DNA from: JBCBKP01 sp038521625
Lineage (GTDB): Bacteria > Planctomycetota > Phycisphaerae > Phycisphaerales > UBA1924
Assembly: GCA_038521625.1 (NCBI GenBank)
Contig: JBCBKP010000012.1
Location: forward strand, 17,879 to 81,878
Length of the DNA: 64,000 bases
Reading direction: 5' to 3'
Below the pieces are notes generated by a model that made no database searches, was not told the DNA's origin, and worked only from the letters and a program-made list of their open reading frames with translations. Of the stretch, positions 42,482-51,517 are shown piece after piece. The number at the start of each line of letters is the position of its first letter. The stretch's first letter is position 1. The position numbers and the translations under genes are program-made.

Positions 42482-43114
42482 ATGAAGACGATGATCGCCA
42501 CCCTGGCGACAGTCGCCGGCTCCGCCGCCGGCCAGGTCACGCTGTACAGCGCTGACTTCTCGCAGATCGTCAGCATCGACCACACCACGACCGGCAACGC
42601 ACTGGAGTCGAGCCCGCAGAACGGCGCCAACTTCACGCTGTCGTACCCGAGCACCCCGGCCAGCGACACGACCCGCAACTTCTTCGAGACGACCGGCAAC
42701 TCGCTGATCTCGAGCGACTTCGGCGGCGCTCACCGCTTCGAGAGCTTCGACATCGACGTCTCGAACTTCAACTCGGTCGACGTCGACTTCCTCGCCGACT
42801 TCGTCGGCACCGCCTCGTTCAACAACTCGCCGACTGAGTTCTTCCAGTACTTCTTCACGCTGGACAACGGCGCCGACCAGGAGCTGTTCTTCTTCACCGA
42901 CGACCCCAACGGCCCGAACCTGAACTTCAACGGCTCGATCGACGTCAGCGGCGCCTCGACCCTGACCATCGGCATCAACGCCAACGCCAACGGCGCGGGC
43001 GACGGCTTCGAGCTCACCTCGGCCATCGTCTCGGGCACCCCGATCCCCGCCCCGGGCGTCGCCGCCATCGCCGGCGTCGCCGGCCTGGCCGCGGCCCGCC
43101 GCCGCCGCGCCTGA
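42482..43114 (+). CDS. Exported protein with PEP-CTERM-like (PxPG...RRRR) sorting tail
   Basis: 210 residues: signal peptide (MKTMIATLATVAGSAAGQ), a beta-type domain rich in Asn, Phe and Ser (FESFDIDVSNFNSVDVDFLADFVG; LTIGINANANGAGDGFEL), and the tail IPAPGVAAIAGVAGLAAARRRRA. It belongs to the same sorting class as the 9308 gene. A GAGAGAGGACAAG leader precedes the ATG. A TAGACT at 42407-42412 may be its -10, which would give a leader of about 60 bases. The function of the exported domain is unknown. Confidence 0.82.
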   Translation: MKTMIATLATVAGSAAGQVTLYSADFSQIVSIDHTTTGNALESSPQNGANFTLSYPSTPASDTTRNFFETTGNSLISSDFGGAHRFESFDIDVSNFNSVDVDFLADFVGTASFNNSPTEFFQYFFTLDNGADQELFFFTDDPNGPNLNFNGSIDVSGASTLTIGINANANGAGDGFELTSAIVSGTPIPAPGVAAIAGVAGLAAARRRRA

Positions 43115-43149
43115 TCCCGAGAGCGGGACAGACAACCAGAGATCGCACG

Positions 43150-43176
43150 AGGGCGGGGGCTTGCTCCCGCCCTTTT
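43150..43176 (+). terminator. Terminator after the PEP-CTERM gene
   Basis: An 8-bp stem (AGGGCGGG / CCCGCCCT) with an 8-base loop runs into TTTTC on the plus strand. Confidence 0.8.
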
Positions 43177-43351
43177 CTTGTTCAGGCCACCGAACGCCGT
43201 TCGAACCCACGCGTCCCGGCCGGAACAGAGCGGTGCCGAACGCGGTGAACCACCCCGGCGCGCGCCCGGTCCACCATCCCGCGCTACGACAGCATCCGTA
43301 CGCTTGATGATGCGAATCCGTACCGGATCCGAACGCCCCAAGGAGACCAAC

Positions 43352-44650
43352 GTGCCGAGCCCGTTCATTCGTTCGATCGTCGCCCTGGCATCGACCGCGC
43401 TCACCGCCAACGCCGCCATGTCGGCAACCGAGCCGCCGAGCGACGAGCGTGTCGCCGAGGTCATCGTCGCGCACCAGGACAAGATCGCCGGGCTGATCGA
43501 GGGCGGGATGGACCCGGTGCAGGCCGTCTTCGAGTCGGCCGAGGGCGCGACCCAGGACCTCGCGATCGAGGAGATGTCCGGCCTCCAGCTGCTCCGCCTG
43601 ACGATCAACGCGCTCGCGACGGACCCAGCGATCGCCGCGCGGGTCTTCGAGCGGCTCGACCAGCTCAAGGACACCGAGGGGAGCGAGTCTCTCGCAGCCC
43701 GCAGCGCCCTGGTGATGCTCGCCCTTACTGGCGGCCGCCCGGGCGTGACTCCGCAGTCGATCACCGCGGAGATGGGCGCGATCCTCGACAGCGAATCCCT
43801 GGGCGAGGCGCTCCGCGACGGCGGCGTGGAGCCGCTCGGCTTCCTGATGCAGGCGACGATCCCGCCCCAGGCGCTCGGGGCGTACAGGGGCCGGCTCGAG
43901 CGGCTGTTCGGCCTGGTCGGCGAGGACACGCACCCGCAGACCGCGGTCTTCCTCGCCGCCGCATGGGAGCTGCTCGAGCCGCTCGGCGTCGACGAGGAGC
44001 TGCGCCAGAGCTCGCGGCGCGCGCTCGTCGCATCGATGAAGGCCGGCCGGGACGCGGTCCTCGCGGATCCCATCTACGACGACGCGGTCGTCGAGCAGCT
44101 CGATTACACCGTCGGCGCGCTCGAGAGCCCGTTCATGCGCGGCGAGCTCGTCGGCAACCCGGCCCCCGATATCGAGTTCATCTGGTCGAGCGGCGGCGAC
44201 CTCGAGTCGCTCAATGACCTCCGCGGGAAGGTCGTCATCATCGATTTCTGGGCGACCTGGTGCGGACCGTGCATCGTCACGTTCCCGCAGATCCGAACGC
44301 TGGTCGAGCACTACGAGGGCTTCGACGTGCGCGTGATCGGCCTCACGAGCCTCCAGGGCTTCCACGCGCAGCCGGGCGGCGGACAGATCAATACGCAGGG
44401 CGACCCGGAACAAGAGTTCGAGCTGATGCGCGGGTTCATGGCCGGCCAGGGCATGACCTGGCCCGTCGTCTTCTCCGAGACGAACGTCTACAACCCCGAC
44501 TACGGCGTGCGGGGGATCCCGCACGTCACGATCGTGGCGCCGGACGGGACCGTCCGCCACAACGGCCTCCACCCGGCCGAGCCGTTCGAGGGGAAGACCC
44601 AGAAGATCGACGCGATCCTGCGCGAATTCAGCCTGCCCGTCCCCGAATAG
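43352..44650 (+). CDS. Exported TlpA-like thioredoxin-fold protein
   Basis: 432 residues. A signal peptide (IRSIVALASTALTANAAMS) and a helical region of about 250 residues of unknown role precede a C-terminal TlpA/ResA-type domain: GNPAPDIEFIW, IIDFWATWCGPCIVTFPQI (redox CxxC near residue 302) and the cis-Pro region YGVRGIPHVTIV. It should act as an extracytoplasmic thiol oxidoreductase. The GTG at 43352 has an AAGGAGA site 6 bases upstream, which decides the start. It leads a same-strand run with the S41 protease, TsaD and the release-factor-like gene. Confidence 0.88.
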   Translation: MPSPFIRSIVALASTALTANAAMSATEPPSDERVAEVIVAHQDKIAGLIEGGMDPVQAVFESAEGATQDLAIEEMSGLQLLRLTINALATDPAIAARVFERLDQLKDTEGSESLAARSALVMLALTGGRPGVTPQSITAEMGAILDSESLGEALRDGGVEPLGFLMQATIPPQALGAYRGRLERLFGLVGEDTHPQTAVFLAAAWELLEPLGVDEELRQSSRRALVASMKAGRDAVLADPIYDDAVVEQLDYTVGALESPFMRGELVGNPAPDIEFIWSSGGDLESLNDLRGKVVIIDFWATWCGPCIVTFPQIRTLVEHYEGFDVRVIGLTSLQGFHAQPGGGQINTQGDPEQEFELMRGFMAGQGMTWPVVFSETNVYNPDYGVRGIPHVTIVAPDGTVRHNGLHPAEPFEGKTQKIDAILREFSLPVPE

Positions 44651-44701
44651 AATGCGACAGCGGCCTCGGTCGCTGCCCCGACCCACCCGGAGGACCCGAC
44701 G

Positions 44702-46387
44702 ATGCGGAAGACCGACAAGCACGATCGACGCCGCACGCCCTGGACGACCAAGGCGCTCGTCGGCATCCTGGGCCTCGCCGTCGCCGGCTCGAGCCTGGCG
44801 GTCGCCTCCCGCGAGGCGAGCAACGACTACACGCTGCTCGACCCGGTGATCGACGTGCTCGGGCTGGTCCGCCGCTACAGCGTCGAGCCGCCGAGCGACG
44901 AGGACCTGCAGGCCGGCGCGATCCGCGGCCTGCTCGAGGCGCTCGACGACCCCTACGCGACCTACGTGCCGCCCGAGTTCAACGAGGACTTCAACAAGGA
45001 GCTAACCGGCGAGTACGTCGGCATCGGCGCCGAGGTCGTCTACCGCGACAACGCGCTCGAGATCGTGACGCCGCTCGACGGCTCGCCGGCGCTGCGGGCG
45101 GGGATCCGCGCGGGCGATCGCGTGACCTCGATCGCCGGACAGAGCACCGAGGGACGCACCGCCGATCAGTGCATCGAGCTGCTCAAGGGCACGCCCGGCA
45201 CCGACGTCGAGCTCGTCGTCGAGCGCGGCGGAGAACTCGTCCCGATCGTCGTCGAGCGCGGCGAGATCCAGACGCTCTCGGTGCGCGGCTTCCAGCGTGA
45301 CCCCGAGACCGACGAGTGGCGGTTCCTGATCGACGCGGATCGCGAGATCGCGTACGTCCGCCTGAGCCGCTTCACGCCCTCGAGCTACACCGAGCTGCGA
45401 AACGCGCTGCGAACGGTGGGCGCCGCGCGCGGCGACCTCGGCGGCCTGATCCTCGATCTCAGGTTCAACGGCGGCGGCGTGCTCGAGGGCGCGGTCCAGA
45501 TGGCTGACCTCTTCCTCGATTCCGGCACCATCGTCTCGACCCGCGGCCGCGCCTACGAGGACTCCGCAGCGTCGGCGCGACGCTCCGGCACGCTCCCGGA
45601 CTTCCCGATGATCGTCCTGATCAACGGCTCCAGCGCGAGCGCCAGCGAGGTGCTGGCCGGCGCCCTCCAGGACAACGGCCGCGCGAAGATCCTCGGCACT
45701 CGGAGCTTCGGCAAGGGCAGCGTCCAGACCGTGCGCCCCCTGAGCGGCTCGGCGTCTGGCGCGATCCTGAAGCTGACCGAGCAGCGCTACTACCTGCCCT
45801 CGGGCCGGAGCATCAGCCGCACCGACGACTCGGCCGAGTGGGGCGTGGACCCCTCGCCCGGCTTCTTCGTCTCGATCACCGCGGACGAGACCGAGGACCT
45901 GCTGCGGATCCGACGCGAGCAGGAGATCATCGGCGGCGACGGCAACATCGACGCCATGACCCTCGACGAGGCGCTCGACGCCCTCGCCGACCCGCAGCTC
46001 GACGCGGCGGTGAACTCGATTCGCGACCGGCTCGAGACCGGCGATTGGATCACCCCGCGGGCGGAAGACGTCGGCTTCGACCAAGCCGCCGCCGAGGCGC
46101 TCGTCGAGGCACGCCGGGCCAGAGAGCGCCTGCTCCGCCAGATCCAGCGCATCGACCGCCGCGTCCGGGCGATCGAATCCGCCGCGACCGACGAGACAAT
46201 CGACCAGGGGCAGATCGTCGACCTCTGGGACGATGAGATCGTCGTCGAGGGCGGCGAGCTCGTGGTCCGCGACGCCGACGGCAATATCGCGGCCCGGCTC
46301 CGCATCACGGGCGACAACCTCGAGCGCTGGCTGCTCGAGGCCGGCGTCGCGCCGCTGGACAGCCCGAGCGACGACAGCGAAGGCTAA
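44702..46387 (+). CDS. S41-family C-terminal processing peptidase with PDZ domain
   Basis: 561 residues. An N-terminal membrane anchor (ALVGILGLAVAGSSLAVA) is followed by a cap region, a PDZ domain (about 95-180; YVGIGAEV, GIRAGDRVTSIAG) and the peptidase domain with ILDLRFNGGG, catalytic Ser in LINGSSASASEVLAGAL (about 312) and Lys in GTRSFGKGSVQ. It should cleave C-termini of periplasmic proteins. After the catalytic part there is a C-terminal extension of about 150 residues with a coiled-coil-like stretch (AAAEALVEARRARERLLRQIQRIDRRVRAIE) and a short beta end. GGAGGA precedes the ATG by 7 bases. Confidence 0.92.
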   Translation: MRKTDKHDRRRTPWTTKALVGILGLAVAGSSLAVASREASNDYTLLDPVIDVLGLVRRYSVEPPSDEDLQAGAIRGLLEALDDPYATYVPPEFNEDFNKELTGEYVGIGAEVVYRDNALEIVTPLDGSPALRAGIRAGDRVTSIAGQSTEGRTADQCIELLKGTPGTDVELVVERGGELVPIVVERGEIQTLSVRGFQRDPETDEWRFLIDADREIAYVRLSRFTPSSYTELRNALRTVGAARGDLGGLILDLRFNGGGVLEGAVQMADLFLDSGTIVSTRGRAYEDSAASARRSGTLPDFPMIVLINGSSASASEVLAGALQDNGRAKILGTRSFGKGSVQTVRPLSGSASGAILKLTEQRYYLPSGRSISRTDDSAEWGVDPSPGFFVSITADETEDLLRIRREQEIIGGDGNIDAMTLDEALDALADPQLDAAVNSIRDRLETGDWITPRAEDVGFDQAAAEALVEARRARERLLRQIQRIDRRVRAIESAATDETIDQGQIVDLWDDEIVVEGGELVVRDADGNIAARLRITGDNLERWLLEAGVAPLDSPSDDSEG

Positions 46388-46388
46388 C

Positions 46389-47447
46389 GTGCTCGTCCTC
46401 GGCCTTGAGACCTCGTGCGACGAGACCGCGGCCGCGGTCGTCGAGGATGGCCTGACCGTGCGATCGTCGGTCGTCGCCAGTCAGGACGACCTGCACGCCG
46501 AGTACGGCGGCGTCGTGCCCGAGATCGCGAGCCGAGCCCACGTCGAGCGCCTGACGCCGATCCTCGAGGCGTCGCTCGCCGAGGCGGGCCTGAGCATCGA
46601 CGCGATCGACGCGGTCGCGGTCGGCCACCGTCCCGGGCTCATCGGCTCGCTGCTGACCGGTGTCGCCGCCGCCAAGGGGCTCGCATGGTCGCTCGGGAGA
46701 CCGGTGGTCGGGGTCGATCACGTGCACGCTCACCTGTGGGCGGCGCTGCTCGGGATGCCGCGCGACGAGATCGATGCGCTCTTCCCGGCGCTCGGTCTGG
46801 TTGTCAGCGGCGGCCACACCTCGATCTATCGCATGGAATCGCCGGCGACGCTCGCGCGCCTGGGCGCAACGATCGACGACGCCCTCGGCGAGGCGTACGA
46901 CAAGGCCGCGACGATGCTCGGGCTGCCGTACCCGGGCGGCCCCGCGCTCGACCGTCTCGCACAGGAGCCAGACGCGGACGAGCGGGCGGTCGACCTGCCA
47001 GTCAGCTCGCTCGGACGCGACTCGCTGGACTTCAGCTTCAGCGGCCTGAAGACCGCGCTGCTCTACCAGATCCGCGGCGTGCCGAGACCCGCGCGCGAGG
47101 GCGGGGGATTCCCGAGAACGCTCGACGAGCTGGATGAGAACCGGCGTCGAGATCTCGCCGCGAGCTTCCAGCGCGCGGCCGTCCGCGCGGTCCGCAAGAA
47201 GCTCGAGCGGGCGCTGGAGCGGGACCGCTACGCCGCGCTGATCGCCGGCGGCGGCGTGACGGCGAACTCGGCCCTCCGGCGTGAGCTGGCCGAGATCACC
47301 ACCGCCCGAGGGATCACGCTGCGCCTGCCCGAGCTCCGGTTCTGCGTTGACAACGCGGCGATGATCGCCGGGCTCGGGCACGAGCGGCTGGCGGCGGGGG
47401 AATCCGACGACCTCACGCTCACGCCCGTGCCGACGACGGCCTGCTGA
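46389..47447 (+). CDS. tsaD: tRNA N6-adenosine threonylcarbamoyltransferase
   Basis: 352 residues. It transfers threonylcarbamoyl to A37 of ANN-decoding tRNAs, with TsaB/E. Family marks are VLGLETSCDETAAAVV at the N-terminus, the metal-binding HxxxH in VDHVHAHLWAAL, VVSGGHTSIY, the DDALGEAYDKAATMLGLPYPGGPALD block and a late CVDNAAMIAGLG. The GTG start lies one base after the S41 stop, and its stop overlaps the next gene (TGATG). It is thus embedded in the operon. Confidence 0.95.
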   Translation: MLVLGLETSCDETAAAVVEDGLTVRSSVVASQDDLHAEYGGVVPEIASRAHVERLTPILEASLAEAGLSIDAIDAVAVGHRPGLIGSLLTGVAAAKGLAWSLGRPVVGVDHVHAHLWAALLGMPRDEIDALFPALGLVVSGGHTSIYRMESPATLARLGATIDDALGEAYDKAATMLGLPYPGGPALDRLAQEPDADERAVDLPVSSLGRDSLDFSFSGLKTALLYQIRGVPRPAREGGGFPRTLDELDENRRRDLAASFQRAAVRAVRKKLERALERDRYAALIAGGGVTANSALRRELAEITTARGITLRLPELRFCVDNAAMIAGLGHERLAAGESDDLTLTPVPTTAC

Positions 47448-48022
47448 TGGCGGAGCGCGCGAACAAGCCGGACGACATCGCGGCCATCTTCGACCGCCCG
47501 CCCATCGAGCGGACACCCCACCCCGCGTCCCTGGACGACGACGCGCTGATGGCCCGGTGCGAGTGGACGCGATCCAAGGGCGGCGGACCGGGCGGCCAGA
47601 ACCGCAACAAGGTCGAGACGACCGTCGAGCTGCGTCACACCGCGACGGGCGTGCACGCCAAGGCCGGCGAGCGGCGGAGCGTCAGGGAGAACAAATCGGT
47701 CGGGATAAAGCGGCTGCGTCTCGCGCTCGCGGTCGAGCACCGCGAGCCGGTCCCCGCCGGCGAGATCCGCAGCGCGCTGTGGCGCTCGCGCAGCAAATCC
47801 GGACGCCTCGTGATCAACCCCAAGCACCGCGACTACCCGTCGCTGCTGGCCGAGGCGTTGGACGTCATCCACGACGCCGGGTACGACCTCAGGCGTGCCG
47901 GAACGCGCTTGGTCTGCACCACGAGCCAGCTCGTCCGCCTGCTCAGCCACCACCCGCCGGCGCTGGCCCTCGTCAATGAGGCACGGCAGGCGCACGGGAT
48001 GCGCCCGCTGCAACCGAAGTGA
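47447..48022 (+). CDS. Release-factor-like peptidyl-tRNA hydrolase (GGQ protein)
   Basis: 191 residues. It carries the class I release-factor GGQ motif (SKGGGPGGQNRNKVETTVELRH, GGQ at 49-51) but no codon-recognition domain, so it should hydrolyse peptidyl-tRNA on stalled ribosomes, like ArfB-type proteins. It lacks the basic C-terminal tail of classical ArfB; its C-terminus is instead a helical domain (YPSLLAEALDVIHDAGYDLRRAG). Such proteins are commonly annotated in planctomycetes as release-factor-like. The ATG shares its A with the TsaD stop. Confidence 0.82.
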   Translation: MAERANKPDDIAAIFDRPPIERTPHPASLDDDALMARCEWTRSKGGGPGGQNRNKVETTVELRHTATGVHAKAGERRSVRENKSVGIKRLRLALAVEHREPVPAGEIRSALWRSRSKSGRLVINPKHRDYPSLLAEALDVIHDAGYDLRRAGTRLVCTTSQLVRLLSHHPPALALVNEARQAHGMRPLQPK

Positions 48023-48028
48023 GCCGCG

Positions 48029-48601
48029 TCAGTCGGCGTACCGCTGTCGGAGCTTCGTGCTCAGACGGCAGACCAGGTGCGCGCGCTCGAAGTGCTCGAC
48101 CCAATCCGCCAGCGTCGCCGCGACCTCGTCGGGCGGGACCGGGGCGCCCGGCAGCGGGCAGCTCGGCCCGAGCTGGCGTGCGGCCATCGCGCGGTACCGC
48201 GAGATGGAGCGGTCGCCGACGAGCGCGAGCACGTCCATGTCCTCATTGAGAAGCACCCCCACCGGAACGCGCAGGCCGCCGCAGATCTTCAGCGGCTCCG
48301 CGAGATCGAGGTTCTGGTCGCGATCGACGTAACGGCAGCGGATCTTCCCGGGGTTCGCCAGCTCGATCAGCCGCACGAGCGGGAGCTGCTGGACGCAGTC
48401 GCCGCACCACGTGCCGCTGACGAACAGCGCATTGACCTCGCGCGTGAATCCCGAGAGCAGCGACGTCTGCGCGTCGGTCAGCGCGGCGCCGGCCTCGAAC
48501 TTCTTCCACGCGTCCTGGTCGCTCGGCTTGCCGGTCGCGACGTACTGGTCGTACGGGAGGGCCGTCTCCCACTTCGAGTTGATCAGCTCTGGCGTCAGCA
48601 T
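48029..48601 (-). CDS. Thioredoxin-family protein
   Basis: 190 residues. The active site is FVSGTWCGDCVQQLPLVRLI, a CxxC with Gly-Asp between, and a cis-Pro segment (GGLRVPVGVLLN) follows. An N-terminal helical part (LINSKWETALPYDQYVATG) precedes the fold. There is no signal peptide, so it acts in the cytoplasm; WCGDC proteins of this kind are thioredoxin-like proteins of unknown client. It is convergent with the release-factor-like gene, with 6 bases between. Confidence 0.85.
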   Translation of the reverse strand: MLTPELINSKWETALPYDQYVATGKPSDQDAWKKFEAGAALTDAQTSLLSGFTREVNALFVSGTWCGDCVQQLPLVRLIELANPGKIRCRYVDRDQNLDLAEPLKICGGLRVPVGVLLNEDMDVLALVGDRSISRYRAMAARQLGPSCPLPGAPVPPDEVAATLADWVEHFERAHLVCRLSTKLRQRYAD

Positions 48602-48701
48602 GAGGGCTCCATTCCGGGGCGTGTCCGAAGCTTACGCGGTCACGAGAGCGCGGTCGCGATGCCCAGCGCCGTGAGCAAAATCAGCGACGTAAGAACGACC
48701 G

Positions 48702-51404
48702 CTACTCCGCCCGCTCGGCGAGATCGAGCAACCGGCGCAGCTCGTCGAACGCCTCGAGCGGCGAGAGCGCGTCGAGCTTGAGCTCGCGCAGCCGGTCGAC
48801 CGCCGGGTGGGGCACGAACTCGGTGAACAACGCCATCTGGTCGCCCGAGCCGGGCGGCGCCGGCGTACGGGCCTGCTGCCCCGAGAGCTGCGCGTGCTCG
48901 ACGCGCAGCGACTCGAGGATCTCCGAGGCGCGGTCCGTCACCGACGCCGGTATGCCCGCAAGCTTCGCGACGTGCACGCCGTAGCTGCCCTCCGCCGCCC
49001 CGGGCTTGATCTCGTGCAGGAAGACGATCTCGTCCCGCCAGACCCGCGCCGCGACGTGCAGGTTCTTCACCGACGCGGGGTCACGCTCGGCGAGCTCGGT
49101 CAGCTCGTGGTAGTGCGTCGCGAACAGCGCCCGCGGGGCCCCCGGCTCGCCCAGCCGCTCCGCGATCGCCCACGCAAGCGACAGGCCGTCGAGCGTGCTC
49201 GTGCCGCGCCCGATCTCGTCCAGGATCACGAGCGAACGCGGCGTCGCGCCGTTCAGGATCGCGGCGGTCTCCGCCATCTCGACCATGAACGTGCTCTGCC
49301 CCCGGTGCAGCGCGTCGTCCGCCCCGACCCGCGTGAAGATCCGATCACACACGCCGATCGTCGCGCGTTCGGCCGGGACGAAGCCGCCCGCCGAGGCGAG
49401 CACCGCCAGCAGCGCGACCTGGCGGATGAACGTGCTCTTGCCCGCCATGTTCGGCCCGGTGATCAGCGAGAGGTGCGCGTCAGATCCGCCGAGAGACACG
49501 CCGTTGGGCACGAACCGGTCGCCGAGCGTCTCATCCAGCACCGGGTGCCGGCCCGCCTCGATCTCGAGCACCGGCCGATCCACGACCTCAGGCCGCACCC
49601 ACCCGCGCCGGCGGGCCTTCTCCGCGAGCCCCGCCGAGACATCGAGCGCCGCGACCGCCGAGGCCAGCGACTGCAGCTCGCGCACGCAACCGGCGGCCTC
49701 GAGCAGTAGTCGCTGGAACAGCTCGCGCTCGCGCGCGAGCGCCCGCGCCTCCGCCGTCGAGACCTTCTCCTCGAACGTCTTGAGTTCCGGCGTGATGTAC
49801 CGCTCGGCGTTCTTCAGCGTCTGCTTGCGCGTGAACGCGTCCGGCGCCCGCCGGGCCTGCGCCGCCGGCAGCTCGATGTAATAGCCGAAGACCTTGTTGA
49901 ATCCGACCTTCATTCCCGGGAGATCGTGCGCCTCGTCCAGCCGTGCCTGGTAGTCGGCGAGCCACTCGCCCGCGTCACGCTGCAACGCCCGGGCCTCGTC
50001 GAGCTCGGCGTCCACGCCGTCCCGGATCAGACCGCCCTGGCGCAGCGTGGCCGGCGCCTCGTCGACACAGAGCGCCGCGATCGACCCCGCCAGCGGCGCC
50101 GCCTCCACCAGCGACTCCCGCAGGCGCGACTCGATCGCCGAGAGCGGCCTCGCGCCGTGGACCTCGGCGCACAGGCCGGCGGCCGCCTCGCACGAACGCG
50201 CGAGCGCCACCAGATCACGCGGCGTGGCGCGGCCGAGCGCGATCCGCCCCGCGATCCGCTCGACGTCCTGAATGCCCCCGAGGTGCCCGCCGACCGCCGC
50301 CGCGAGCCGCGTGTCCTCGAGCATCACCGCCACCTCGTCCTGACGACCGCGGATCGCGTCGACGTCCGCGAGCGGCGCCAGCAGCCGGGCCCGCAGGAGC
50401 CGCCGCCCCATCGGCGTCCGCACGACCGAGCCCGACCCGTCGCGCGGCTCCAGGAAGATGCCCAGCAGAGCCCCCTCCATCGCGCCCGTGCCCGGCTCCG
50501 CCCGGATCACACGCTCGACCTCGAGCGCCCGCCGGCTCACCGCGTCGAGCACGCACAAGCCCTCTTCGGAAGCCCGCGTCGGCGGCCTCAGATGCGCCAG
50601 CGTGCGTCGCTGCGTCGCGAACTCGCTCCCGCTCGTCGGGGCGTCGTCGAGCGGCGCGGCGTCGACGGCCTGCGTGCGGGCCAGATACTCGAGCAAGGCC
50701 GCGAGCGGCCCGAGCACGGGGTCGCTCGCATCGAGCCCGAAGCCGTCGAGGGTCTGCACGCCGTACCGCTTCATGACGAGCTCGGGAGCACGCCGGGCGT
50801 CGAACGCGGTCGGGTCGCCCGCGGTGAGCGCGGTGGCGTCGGGCGCGAGCAGAGAGCGGAGACGAGGCACCGCGTCGTCGTCGCCCCCGTGGATGAGCTC
50901 GCGAACACCCCGCGCCGACAACGCATCGGCGACCTCCTCGGGCGTCCCCGAGCGGAGCTCCACGGCGCCGGTCGAGAGGTCCGCGATCGCCGCGTCCGCG
51001 GTCTGCTCCTCGAGCGAGATCGCCGCGACGGCGCACGCCTCCGACGAGTCCAGCAGCGACTCGTCGACCAGCGTCCCGGGCGTGACGACACGCGTCACGG
51101 CACGCTCGACGACGCCCTTGGCCTCCCTCGGATCCTGCACCTGGTCGGCGACCGCGACGCGGAAGCCGCGGTCGATCGCGCGGCGCAGATACGTCTCGAG
51201 CTGGTGATACGGCACGCCGGCCATCGGCATGCCCTTCGTGCGCTCCGTCAGCGTGAGTCCGAGGGCCTTCGACACCATGACCGCGTCATCGCCGAAGAGC
51301 TCATAGAAGTCGCCCATGCGGAAAAACAGCACACAGCCCGGGTGCTCGCGCTTGAACGCGGTGAACTGCCGCATCGCCGGCGTGTCGTAGGGATCCCCGG
51401 GCAT
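48702..51404 (-). CDS. mutS: DNA mismatch repair protein MutS
   Basis: 900 residues. The N-terminal mismatch-binding domain has TPAMRQFTAFKREHPGCVLFFRMGDFYELFGDDA (the Phe-x-Glu wedge appears as FYE). The core includes RIALGRATPRDL and the clamp, and the ATPase domain has Walker A GPNMAGKSTFIRQ (about residue 652), Walker B LVILDEIGRGTST and ATHYHEL. It initiates post-replicative mismatch repair. The ATG has TAGGCT exactly 6 bases upstream, so the message may be leaderless. No mutL is nearby. Confidence 0.97.
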   Translation of the reverse strand: MPGDPYDTPAMRQFTAFKREHPGCVLFFRMGDFYELFGDDAVMVSKALGLTLTERTKGMPMAGVPYHQLETYLRRAIDRGFRVAVADQVQDPREAKGVVERAVTRVVTPGTLVDESLLDSSEACAVAAISLEEQTADAAIADLSTGAVELRSGTPEEVADALSARGVRELIHGGDDDAVPRLRSLLAPDATALTAGDPTAFDARRAPELVMKRYGVQTLDGFGLDASDPVLGPLAALLEYLARTQAVDAAPLDDAPTSGSEFATQRRTLAHLRPPTRASEEGLCVLDAVSRRALEVERVIRAEPGTGAMEGALLGIFLEPRDGSGSVVRTPMGRRLLRARLLAPLADVDAIRGRQDEVAVMLEDTRLAAAVGGHLGGIQDVERIAGRIALGRATPRDLVALARSCEAAAGLCAEVHGARPLSAIESRLRESLVEAAPLAGSIAALCVDEAPATLRQGGLIRDGVDAELDEARALQRDAGEWLADYQARLDEAHDLPGMKVGFNKVFGYYIELPAAQARRAPDAFTRKQTLKNAERYITPELKTFEEKVSTAEARALARERELFQRLLLEAAGCVRELQSLASAVAALDVSAGLAEKARRRGWVRPEVVDRPVLEIEAGRHPVLDETLGDRFVPNGVSLGGSDAHLSLITGPNMAGKSTFIRQVALLAVLASAGGFVPAERATIGVCDRIFTRVGADDALHRGQSTFMVEMAETAAILNGATPRSLVILDEIGRGTSTLDGLSLAWAIAERLGEPGAPRALFATHYHELTELAERDPASVKNLHVAARVWRDEIVFLHEIKPGAAEGSYGVHVAKLAGIPASVTDRASEILESLRVEHAQLSGQQARTPAPPGSGDQMALFTEFVPHPAVDRLRELKLDALSPLEAFDELRRLLDLAERAE

Positions 51405-51410
51405 CCGGCC

Positions 51411-51416
51411 AGCCTA
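51411..51416 (-). promoter_or_regulatory. Candidate leaderless -10 (TAGGCT) for mutS
   Basis: On the minus strand TAGGCT ends exactly 6 bases before the mutS ATG (gap GGCCGG). The same hexamer and spacing occur before rlmE. Confidence 0.5.
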
Positions 51417-51421
51417 CGCCG

Positions 51422-51461
51422 AAAAAAGCCACGGCTCCGAGGGACAGAGCCCCCGGAGCCG
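51422..51461 (-). terminator. Terminator after the flagellin gene
   Basis: On the minus strand CGGCTCCG and CGGAGCCG form an 8-bp stem, followed by TGG and CTTTTTTC. The T-run ends about 5 bases before the mutS -10 hexamer. Confidence 0.78.
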
Positions 51462-51517
51462 CGCGCGAAGGGAAGGGTTCGCGAGTGCGGGCCTCCGGCC
51501 CGCGATTCCGTGGAGAT

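Noticed and set aside
42724..44722. Long minus-strand frame over the TlpA-like gene
   Set aside because: No recognisable domain, covers a terminator and two plus-strand genes with clear signals.
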